Below, in pieces: positions 55,172 through 64,000 of a stretch of DNA of 64,000 nt. Below the pieces are notes generated by a model. The model saw only the letters and a list, made by a program, of their open reading frames with translations, was not told the DNA's origin and searched no databases. This DNA is from Evernia prunastri (Eukaryota > Ascomycota > Lecanoromycetes > Lecanorales > Parmeliaceae). The stretch covers positions 1 through 64,000 of the forward strand of contig NKYR01000121.1 of NCBI GenBank assembly GCA_003184365.1. Direction: 5' to 3'. How positions within the stretch are numbered: the stretch's first letter is position 1; each line of letters begins with the position of its first letter. Position numbers and translations under genes: made by a program.

Positions 55172-58100
55172 ATGTTCCTTTTGACTCTGGCTACTTTTTC
55201 CTCGCTCTTTGGAGCGGCCGTCTCACAATTCGTTCCTGCACCTACAAACCTAACGACTGCGATTGGGTATGCAGGCATTAGAGTCCGATACAAGCAAGTT
55301 CAGCCTGGAATATGTGAGCAGAGACCAGACTTGAAAAGCTATGCGTAGGTATTTTCTTCCCGGCTAGTTTCAGTTGATTCACATTGCAGTTCAATGCAAA
55401 AATATGTGTTCCAGAAGTGAAGCACTCTCAAGTTTGACTGATTCCGGAAGGAAAATACTGAACCTGAAACAGTGGTTATGTAGACGTCTCGCCAGACACG
55501 CATATATTTGTAAGCATGCCTATAGAATGGTTTTCTGCCCAGAGGGAAGCCCTTTTTCGATCGGAGGGCCCCGTCAGCAAGTATCAATCCCATTTGTTCT
55601 TTCTTCCCTCTCTCTTTGCTGTCTCATAAGTCACGAACTATTGCAAAAGCGAAGTTGACCTGAAAACTCTCCAGTTTTGGTTCTTTGAGACAAGGAACGG
55701 TGACCCTGCGAAAGCGCCTTTGACATCTTGGTAAAGGGCCAACCAGTGCTCAACTCTCACACGAGTACTTACTATCTGAAGGATCAATGGAGGTCCCGGT
55801 AGCTCCAGTATGATAGGACTGTTCCAGGAGCAGGGACCATGTCGTATTAACTCGACTGGAGATGTCGTCAACAATCCATATGCATGGACTGGTGAGTCCA
55901 TGCATAGGTTCTATCCTCCCCAAAGCAATCAGGGCACCTAACAGGATGACAGAGGCCAGCAACATGATATTCATTGACCAACCAGCTCAGGTGGGCTTCT
56001 CGTACTCCGTTCCAGTGCCTGGTATGTATATTCGAAGTGATCCCATCCTAGTCGGTGCTGAAAACCTGAATCGCAACACATCTCAGAAGCATCAAAGAGA
56101 GGTTTCGGCTTCATTTATCTGTCTCATTGACTTTTCATCTTATGCCATCCTTGATTTCGATCTAAGCTTTCTGATTCCAAATCTTAGGTTATATCAGCCC
56201 TGACGACGGATCCGTTGTTGTCTTGCCGAACGGCACTTGTCCCAACGACAATATAACACAAGGCACGTGCGGGACATACTCAGATCCTGATGTCGCAGAC
56301 ACGCCCACTTCGACTTCGGCGGCAGCGCCCGCTTTTTGGTCCACCTTGCAGGGATTCATGGGGGCCTTCCCTCAGTATTCGAGACAAACATTCCATTTTT
56401 CCACTGGTAGGTACCGCGCTTCGTTCAACGCCATTTTAGACCGCTGACACTCATGCCTCGCCTAGAGAGCTATGGTGGACATTACGGGCCGGTTTTTAGT
56501 AAATACATCGAAAGCCAAAATGCTAAAGCCATTCCCGGTGCGCATAACATCAGTCTTGAGACAGTGCTCATTGGCAACGGGTGGTACAATCCTTTAATTC
56601 AGGTGTGTTTCTCGAAAGCATGCTCCCAAAAACAACGAACTGATATAACATGCTCAGTATCAAGCATACTACAACTTCACGGTTAGACTCCTTTCCTCAA
56701 GAAAGAAAATGAGAGGACTAACAAGCGGCAGGTATATCCAGGGAACACGTACAGTCTCCGTTTAGAACCTTTTGCCCATGATAGGCCCAAGCCCAGTAAA
56801 TATATTGATAGCATTTAGGTATGAATACGCGCCGTACAACGACACTATCGCTGCCGAGGTGTACAACAATCTCTATGTACGTATTTTCGGGACTGATGTT
56901 TCCCCCTCCTTAAATCTGGAGAGGTGTCTTCGGAGTATCTGCTCTACAAACACATTCCAAGGCCCAGTATCCCCCCTCCAATAGGCAACACTGACTCTGA
57001 GAAAGGGGAGGGGCAAATGTGTCGACCAATGTAAGAAGTCCTTTTTGATCAGTATCATGCTTGATACCGCTCCATGAAATCGCATGTGAGCCCGTTGAAG
57101 GGTCTCGAATGTTCTTGATGTTGTTGTTTCATTCTCTCAGTAGTCTCATGATCCGTACATGTTCGATTTAGGAGATACTAATTGGGAAGATAGTAAATGA
57201 GTGCGCCGCCACGCGCAGCAACGTCACATGTTCCGCGGCCGACAGTTACTGCGCGGACAATGTCGAATCAATCTATGATGATGTCTTGAAACGAGACGAG
57301 TATGACATTCGAGAACTTGAGCCCGATCCGTAAGTCACTGTCCTTTTCTCTGCGCCAATTTTTCTCTCGTTCTTGACGTCAAGGTGCCTTATGCCTTCAC
57401 GGACAGTTTCCCCCCGGAATTCTACGTGGCGTACTTGAACACTCCAACAGTACAATCAGCCATTGGTGCATTCCAAAACTTTACAGAATACTCCGCAGCG
57501 GTGGGGAACGCGTTTAGTACTACAGGTGATGATGGAAGAGAAAATGGCACCGTCGCAGACCTACGGGAACTGTTGGAACAAGGTATTACGGTATGCGCCT
57601 ACCTTAACACTCTACGTATCAGCCAAGTCTTATACTCAGCAGGTTATGATGTATACAGGAGATGCAGACTATAACTGTCAGATGTTGGCCACGATGTTGA
57701 TGGGCAAGTTCATCAATGCTGATCAATAAATAGGCAACTGGCTGGGCGGTGAAGTTGTCAGCAACCAAGTAGGACAGCCAGGTTTCGATTGCAGTGGTTA
57801 CACCAATATCTCAACGTCCGATGGCACCGTTCACGGCCAAGTCAAGCAGAGTGGCGCGTTTAGTTTCGTGAGAATTTACGAGAGCGGGCATGTAAGTGTC
57901 GAAGCCTTTGTACCCGAATCTGAGTCTTTATACACATGTCGCTAGTGTTTGCTCTTAGGCATACTTGTTGGCTCAGACTTCCGCCTCAAACAGACAATGC
58001 TGATTCCGAGATGCCCATCTAGGAGGTACCATTTTATCAGCCAGAGATAGCATTAACTATCTTTGAAAGGGCGATAGCAGGACTTGATATCGCTACGGGA

Positions 58101-58316
58101 TTGGTCAATGCGACTAGTGGCTACCGAACGGTTGGCACACCCACAAGTGACTACAAGGAGGGCAACGCGACAGTTCAATTTGAAGTCATCAATATCAACA
58201 CCTCGTACAACACCTCTACCAACGGACCGGATTCGCCCTCGAAAAAGGTCGGTTTTACAAAAAGGCAAGGCAAGCAATTCCATCGTGGAAAGATATCAAA
58301 GCCATTGAAGCGATGA
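55172..58316 (+). CDS. Serine carboxypeptidase (S10), carboxypeptidase S1-like
   Basis: Secreted or vacuolar exopeptidase that removes C-terminal residues at acid pH. Start MFLLTLATFSSLFGAAVSQF is a signal peptide; QF begins the mature protein. About 14 exons. Seen in order: APTNLTTAIGYAGIRVRYKQ, GYVDVSPDTHIF, FWFFETRNGDP, INGGPGSSSMIGLFQEQGPC, NPYAWTEASNMIFIDQPAQV, GFSYSVPVPG, ESYGGHYGP with the nucleophile Ser, IGNGWYNPLIQ, NTYEYAPYNDTIAAEVYNNL, CVDQLNECAA, MMYTGDADYNC with the acid Asp, and ESGH joined to EVPFYQPE with the catalytic His. The exon at 56989-57029 is small. The splice near 57330-57386 does not keep frame with the obvious sites; a one-base error there is possible. The C-terminus is extended and basic (residues after TSDYKEGNATVQ). 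Confidence 0.85.
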
Positions 58317-58916
58317 GTGGATTGTCGATAGATTCGGTATTGACTAGACTCAACGACGATATTAGAGGTCGCTCAGTGACTGTAAATTGCTCCGAGAAGA
58401 ACCTTAACAGTCAAGGGACTAGTTCACAAGCATCCTTTGCATGGAGGAACGGGACCTCGGTGTCCAAAACTTAGTTCTTTCTTATCACCAAAGCGCTGCC
58501 ATTGTCCCTTAAAAGCCCGGTTTGCATCCAATATTGGCATTTCTAAACAATGAGAGGTTCACTCCCTCTGGAGGCAGTAGAGTACCCGTCCACTTGGAGT
58601 GACAGGACAATTCAATTCTCTGTTTCACCTTGATCCTAAGGAATGACCAAGAGAGCTGCGATCGAGGATATCTTCTATGTATTAAGTAGTTTTACGTAAG
58701 GTTAAGGTAATCTTACCTTAAGCTACGGACCCAAGGTACCAAGACAAGCTAAGGTAAGTTACAACGCTCAGGTAAGCTAGTATCAGTCCTTAGTACAACC
58801 CTATCTACCTTACTCCGACCATTTTAGTTCTTGGGGCAGGGCTAGAATTCGCTCAGAGACAGTCATTTTTCGAGTCCGCACCTCTCAAATAGTTGATATA
58901 TCGTCCAAGTTCTTGA
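58317..58916. other. Intergenic with TAAGGTAA-type short repeats
   Basis: Around 58690-58790 the bases AAGGTAA or its complement TTACCTT recur several times in both orientations. No gene supported. The TAD3 promoter lies here. Confidence 0.4.
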
Positions 58917-60313
58917 ATGTACTCTCCGTCAAGCTCAACAACGAACCCGTCTCGGCCATCCAATGCTTTACGTGATGCGTACCCTAGCAAGGAAGGGCGC
59001 CTTGTCTCACTCCTAACCAAGGTCGAGTTACAATCCAGCTGCCAAACCATTGAGGTCTTTGTCGCTATTATCCCTCTCAAATCTGCAAGCACCGTCTTGA
59101 AGTAAGATTTTTCAAAAGCTTCATAGTTGAACTGACTAACGTGTAATGCAGGCTCGTTGAAGCTGCCATTCAAGATGTCACCGCTGTGAATCTACAGCAC
59201 CTGAGAAGATTCGTTAAGCCAGAACATCTCCCTATATCTATGAAGTGCTGCGGAGGACTCTCAAAACGTCCCAATCCGGCCACTGGGCCAGCAGGCTCGC
59301 CCAAATTTACAGGTAACAAGAATGACAGCGTACCCAACGCCTCCCAGAAACCGGGATCCTTGGCAGTCAATGGCCCTATCGAAGCTTCGCAGCAGCCAAT
59401 TTTGCATTTTCTTGTTTGCCCCACCTCAATGGTTGACGTTGAGGATCTTCGAACAATCTTCTCGTCCGTAGAACGATCTCTAAGCAACGATTTCGAGCGA
59501 CATCTCCGTATCATACAAGTGCCTCTGCATCAGCCTTCCTCAGAAAAGCAGGCGAAGGACTGGAGCCATGAATACTGGCCAACGGTCTACAAGGGTGGAA
59601 ATCCATTCGGTCCACACCCTGCTTTGGTAGCCTGTGCTTTAGAAGACGTACGCAGCCGCGTCGGAAGATGTATGAGTCTCGCAAAGCGCGTTGGTGAAGA
59701 AGTCTCGTTGGCTGGGACAGGAGAGCCAGTCGGCGCCGTCGTCGTTGATCGCAGCGGAGGCGAAGGTGCCTTTGTCGTTGCGATAGCTGGTGATGCACGC
59801 TGGCACCATACCGATAAAGTCGAAGGGCACGGTAATGGGAATGTCACGGCTCATGCGGTTATGAGAGCAATCGGCATGGTAGCAAGGAGGCGACGAGGCC
59901 CGTCAGACAAAATGCCGGCTGATGAATGTGACTCCGAAGAATCGGGCCTTGACGCGGACCGCCCGCTGACTCCACTGGAGAGGGACGTGTACGCTACTTC
60001 ATCAGTGGCTCGCAATGGATACCTTTGCCTCGACCTAGAGCTGTACATCACTCACGAGCCGTGTGTCATGTGCTCAATGGCAATCTTACATTCGAGATTT
60101 TCAAAGGTAACCTTTGCGCAACGCATGATACGCACTGGAGGTCTTACCGCAGTCTCGCAAAGAAATGGTGATTCCGACCCAAGTAGTACTGATCAAGGTT
60201 TGGGCTATGGCCTATTCTGGCGACAGGAGCTCAACTGGCGCCATATTGCATGGCAATGGGTTGTCGACGATGACTGGCCAAACCCTGTCAGTAGCGATAA
60301 CGTACATATCTAA
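58917..60313 (+). CDS. TAD3: tRNA-specific adenosine deaminase subunit TAD3
   Basis: Non-catalytic partner of TAD2 in the complex that converts adenosine-34 to inosine in tRNA anticodons. Exons 58917-59101 and 59152-60313 (donor GTAAGA, branch ACTAAC, acceptor CAG) give 448 residues. Seen: GRLVSLLTKVELQSSCQT near the N-terminus, VNLQHLRRFVKPEHLP, EYWPTVYKGGNPFGPHP, GAVVVDRSGG, then the deaminase fold with TAHAVMRAI, where Val replaces the catalytic Glu of HAE, and the zinc site PCVMCSMAILHSR. An acidic loop near 59930-59970 is inserted. The HAV variant is the known mark of Tad3. It is intact and likely essential. Confidence 0.95.
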
Positions 60314-60912
60314 AGCTTGATGCTGCGCTACTCTCGTTTCAACTTGAAAAATCAAGAAATGCTTCGTGCCCATCTTAAAGACCTGATTTATATGCAGCCT
60401 TCCCAATTACTGACCAAGATCTGTCAATGCACCGGTTCAAAGGGCGACTAGCGGCACTGCGTGACTTCATGTGTTTAACCCTATATATTTCCACTTGGAT
60501 GGAATCCTATCTGTGCACCTCAAGATCTCACCTTTGAAGTGGCAGCTACAAACAGGGAGGTTGAACCATCTACCGACTACTTAGTGCTTTATCAATTTTT
60601 AAATCGAATGTTGGCTTTCCAGAGCAGGTCAGCGTCAACACTACGTACCTGGTCGGAACCGACCAGACTTCGCAGATGCGGTGCCAATGCCTGAAGGGTC
60701 TTACACCCAAAGCAACCCACCGGAGAACCCAGCAGTAAATTAACGAGGCCCCGAACATAGACTCTCGGTAACTATTAAATCGAACTTGGGGGTTGTTGAA
60801 GTCTCTCAATGGTTACAGTTTCCTTGGAACCTGTCGAAAAGGAATCAGACTGTGACATTCTCTCCATTGTGTCTTTCTATGAAAGCGGCAACACTGTGCT
60901 GGACAGCAACAC
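60314..60912. other. Convergent 3' intergenic region
   Basis: Lies between the stops of TAD3 and the FMN dehydrogenase. No gene supported. Confidence 0.4.
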
Positions 60913-62905
60913 TCATAGCTTCGACGACACCCGCATGTCCAATTCCTCTAGACCAGCTGGTCCATCATAGATCTGTTGCTCCAAAGCTCTCGTGTTGATC
61001 TGCCGGTCGATAAACTCTTAGCCTGAACTTCACAGATAAGGAATGGTGGAAACCCTACATTTTGGGTGCCAAGTTGATCTACAGTATTCGCGCCGAGAAG
61101 TCTCATTGCAGTCTTTACTTCTGCGTCTAATACTTTCGATGGTGTCAGCAATCACTGAAAGCATGCAGTCTCCGTTATCTTACTCTCTAGAGTTCGCTCA
61201 ACACCCGCAACACCACCTGCTCCCAATCCAAATAACGGAGCTCTTCCGATGCCGACTCCCCTAGCTCCAAGGCAAAGGGCTTTGACAACATCTGTCCCCC
61301 TTCTAACACCGCCATCTACAAGCACTTCAACCTTCTGCAAGACCTCCGGGCAGTATTTGCGGATTTCTAAGAGTGTATGGATTGCAGGCGGTGCAGTATC
61401 AGCTGCCCTGCCGCCATGATTGGACAAGAGAATTCCTCGAACCTGCGGAACATGTAATGACGCCAGATAGGCGTCCTCGTGAGTTTGAATGCCTTTGAGA
61501 AGAACTGGCAGTCTTGTGTGCTCAGCCAGCCAAGGCAGAGTGTTCTTCCAGGTCAAGGTAGGCGAAGTGCCTGCGAACAGCGATTGACCAATACCCCTTC
61601 CTGTTTCTTTGCTGGCAGAGCCCGATTCAATTGTTGACGTGATTGGAAGGGACGATCCCACGCTCCTGGACCTTTCATCATGCTCTCGCTTGCCCGGGAC
61701 GGGGGCATCAAGTGTAAGACAGACAAATTGAACGCTCGGGATGGCGTTTATTCGAGCAAGCATACTTTCACTCTTCTTACGATCAATCTGGCAATACATC
61801 TGCCAGCCTGTATAACTTCGGACTCAGTATCTCTCCTCAAAGATACTTCTGGACTCAGAAGAGATGTCTCGAAAGCCGTGAAAGGTCTCCGGCTCCGAAA
61901 ATACGCTTGAAAAGGGGACAACGAATCGAAAAAGATAGATTACCAAAAGCTTGTCCAGGATCGGCATCAGCCACGATTTGCTCGGGCGTCATCGAGGCGT
62001 TGTTAGATATAATCTGGAGAGCTTTGAAACGAGAGCAAGCCTTAGCGATGCCAGCTTCCCCAACAGGACTGGAAATTTATACATTGATTAGATATTCACT
62101 GTCGTGGAAGAAGTCAAACAAGGATGGGAATCGGCGGGTTAAAGTACTTCGCCAATCTAGCCATAGCTGCCGGTGACACGAATGTCGGCAAGCCAACCTC
62201 GCATCCCATGATAGTGGTTGACGGATCACAATGCTCACAATCAACAAATATTCGAGGTCGAAGGAGTATCGATCGATACACTTCGTTGTTCAAACGCTTT
62301 GATAGAAGATCGTCTCCAGCGCTGAAGTAATAAGCCCACGCTTTTCGGCTAAGTTGTTTAGTTGCAACTTCTTCAATCTCATCCAGGTTCAATAGGTCGT
62401 CAAGGGGCGGTGGCCCATCCTTAAGGCCTTTTTCCTCCTTCTCTGCCTCGTTCTTTGGCAAGGTGTCAGGGTCAACTGTTCCCAAATTGTCCTTCTTTGA
62501 AAGGTATTCTTCAAGTGTGCCTGGGGGGTGCACAGGCTACAATTGTAATTAGAGCGTTCCGGATGAGTATAGATGCAGCAGACACACATCGTACTCTTCA
62601 GTGGCATTTTGACCGGCGAGTCCCAGGATCTAAGTATTATTAAAATTCTCGCGCATTGATGCGGAGACAAAGGTTACATACAATCTTGCTACCTCCTGGA
62701 TGTCGTGGAAGAAAACTCGTGACCTGGGATTATTCATACTGCGTTGGGATAGATCAAAAAGACAGGAAGGGGGAATCAGGATTACATCGTAAACGTTGCC
62801 ATAGAGGATCACCTCGGAAGGTCTTGGGAGCGCACACTCCGGCCGCACCGCACACTTCGGATAAATAATAATGCGACCCGTCTTGGCATGGGTTTTACTG
62901 GGCAT
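60913..62905 (-). CDS. Cytochrome b2-like FMN-dependent L-lactate dehydrogenase
   Basis: Oxidises an alpha-hydroxy acid such as L-lactate and passes electrons through FMN and heme b2 to cytochrome c; in yeast it is mitochondrial. Cytochrome b5 part: VILYGNVYDVTSFLPRHPGG with the first heme His, then SKIILGLAGQNATEEYDP and VHPPGTLEEYL with the second. FMN domain: QLSRKAWAYYFSAGDD, PTFVSPAAMARLA joined to NPVGEAGIAKACS, WQMYCQIDRKKSE, LLKGIQT, ILLSNHGGRAAD with the catalytic His, VLVDGGVRRGTDVVKAL and GIGRAPLFGLG. The C-terminus after two introns is INTRALEQQIYDGPAGL, the family's usual end. About eight introns. The usual Trp-containing start of the b5 domain is missing: residues 1-30 do not match, and a repeat begins 33 bp upstream. 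Confidence 0.85.
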
Positions 62906-62937
62906 GGTAGAGGTTTCCTGACGGTATTAGTCCTCTA

Positions 62938-64000
62938 CTACAAATGCTGACTGTAACCGTCGTTGCTCCTGTGACTGGCTAGTTGGGAGCTTGATAACAC
63001 TGTTACTGGCGACAGTGGTGGAGGCGGGGGTGGTCTGAAGGCTGGTTGGGATTCAAAAGAGCCGGGTATTGACTGAGAGCTACTTGAGCTTCCTACAATA
63101 TGGACTCTATAAGTGGGGATAGCGGCCTCGTTGGTAGCCTTCTGGTCACGCTCCACAGCGGTCTTTTCAGATATCTCAGCGCCGGTGAGCTTTCTCGCAT
63201 TCGCTTTACCGTGCTTCTTCTTCTCTTGGAGCATGGTAGCCCATTGGGCCTTTCTTGTAGGCGGGGGCTGGGGGAGCTCGGTCGGAATACCCTGTAGTCG
63301 TTGCTGAAGGGCCTCATGAGTGGTTGTAACATTAGCTTGGAACGCAGCAAGCTGATTCGCAAGCTGATCAGCCTGTGTACGGGGTAGAGCTGTATGTAGA
63401 CTTTGGAGGCCTGCCGCTGCAGCGAGGAAGGTATTTCTTCCATGGTCTCGATGCATAGACGGATCAAAATCGCCTGGAGGGAGGGTTTGATCATAATACC
63501 TCGGTGACCATTCGTGTGGAGTGGGTACATCGTCTATCCACCAACGAGGATGAAAAAGAGACAATGGGATAGGAAAGCCTTCAATACATGCTCTGAGTAA
63601 ATAGTGGCGACAAGGCAGTGCAAAAACACTAATAAGGGAGCAGTTGCAAGGACCTTCTTCTGGAATGTATGCGGGATTAGTAGCAATCTCAGTGGCCCAC
63701 TGTTTANCGCATTCAAGGAGGGTGGAGACGGTAGCCGTCTGAAGGCTAGTTGGGAGCTTGATAACACTGTTACTGGCGACAGTGGTGGAGGCGGGGGGGG
63801 TCTGAAGGCTGGTTGGGATTCAAAAGAGCCGGGGATTGACTGAGAGCTACTTGAGCTTCCTACAATATGGACTCTATAAGTGGGGATAGCGGCCTCGTTG
63901 GTAGCCTTCTGGTCACGCTCCACAGCGGTCTTTTCAGATATCTCAGCGCCGGTGAGCTTTCTCGCATTCGCTTTACCGTGCTTCTTCTTCTCTTGGAGCA
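62938..64000 (-). mobile_element. Repeat with gag- or transposase-like C-terminal frame, duplicated
   Basis: A frame on the minus strand (63564-62938) has a hydrophilic, helical middle (QADQLANQLAAFQANVTTTH), a Lys-rich stretch ending ARKLTGAEISEKTAVERDQK, then a Ser- and Pro-rich tail (FRPPPPPPLSP). It resembles C-terminal ends of fungal transposon proteins but I cannot name the family. 62981-63233 recurs at 63748-64000 almost exactly. A single N at 63707 lies between, and the second copy runs off the window. The copies are probably an assembly join across one repeat family. Confidence 0.4.

Overview
The window comes from a filamentous ascomycete (Pezizomycotina). Genes are split by many 45-60 nt introns with GTRNGT donors and CTRAC-type branch sites. 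The families are fungal: a HET-domain protein, UstYa/DUF3328 proteins, a group X hybrid histidine kinase and several fungal P450s. AT-rich tracts that look like RIP (repeat-induced point mutation) lie beside almost undamaged short repeats. I cannot place the genus.

Layout. 1-3.45 kb: AT-rich tracts and short repeats. 3.7-12 kb: an accessory region with a rhodopsin-like membrane protein, an unannotated two-exon small secreted peptide, two opposed UstYa-type genes, a P450 relic, and a gene with a duplicated domain that is interrupted by a truncated LINE. 12.2-22.1 kb: a block that looks steroid-directed, with a P450, a DHCR24-like FAD reductase, a second P450 and a DHCR7-like sterol reductase. 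23-25 kb: HET protein. 26.8-28.5 kb: two secreted proteins. 29-33.1 kb: aldo/keto reductase and TPT-family transporter. 34.8-42.4 kb: a 2,435-residue hybrid histidine kinase. 42.9-48.5 kb: WW-domain protein, two hypotheticals and a pisatin-demethylase-like P450. 49.4-54.4 kb: a second repeat island with a LINE 3' end, tandem repeat cassettes, a 639-base assembly gap and a TA-flanked inverted-repeat element. 55.2-62.9 kb: serine carboxypeptidase, TAD3 and a cytochrome b2-like FMN dehydrogenase. 62.95-64 kb: another repeat, cut by the window end.

How the genes may work together. The 3.7-22 kb stretch resembles a secondary-metabolism region. One part (secreted peptide plus two UstYa proteins) has the gene content of fungal RiPP loci. 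The other (DHCR24-like, DHCR7-like, a CYP7/CYP8-like P450 and a further P450) has the content of a sterol-tailoring locus. Many of its genes carry lesions: single-base frame breaks, an in-frame TAG, an apparent in-frame deletion and a LINE insertion. The region may therefore be decaying, or the assembly may be error-prone here. By contrast the kinase, transporter, AKR, TAD3, WW protein and the P450 at 46-48 kb splice into open frames.
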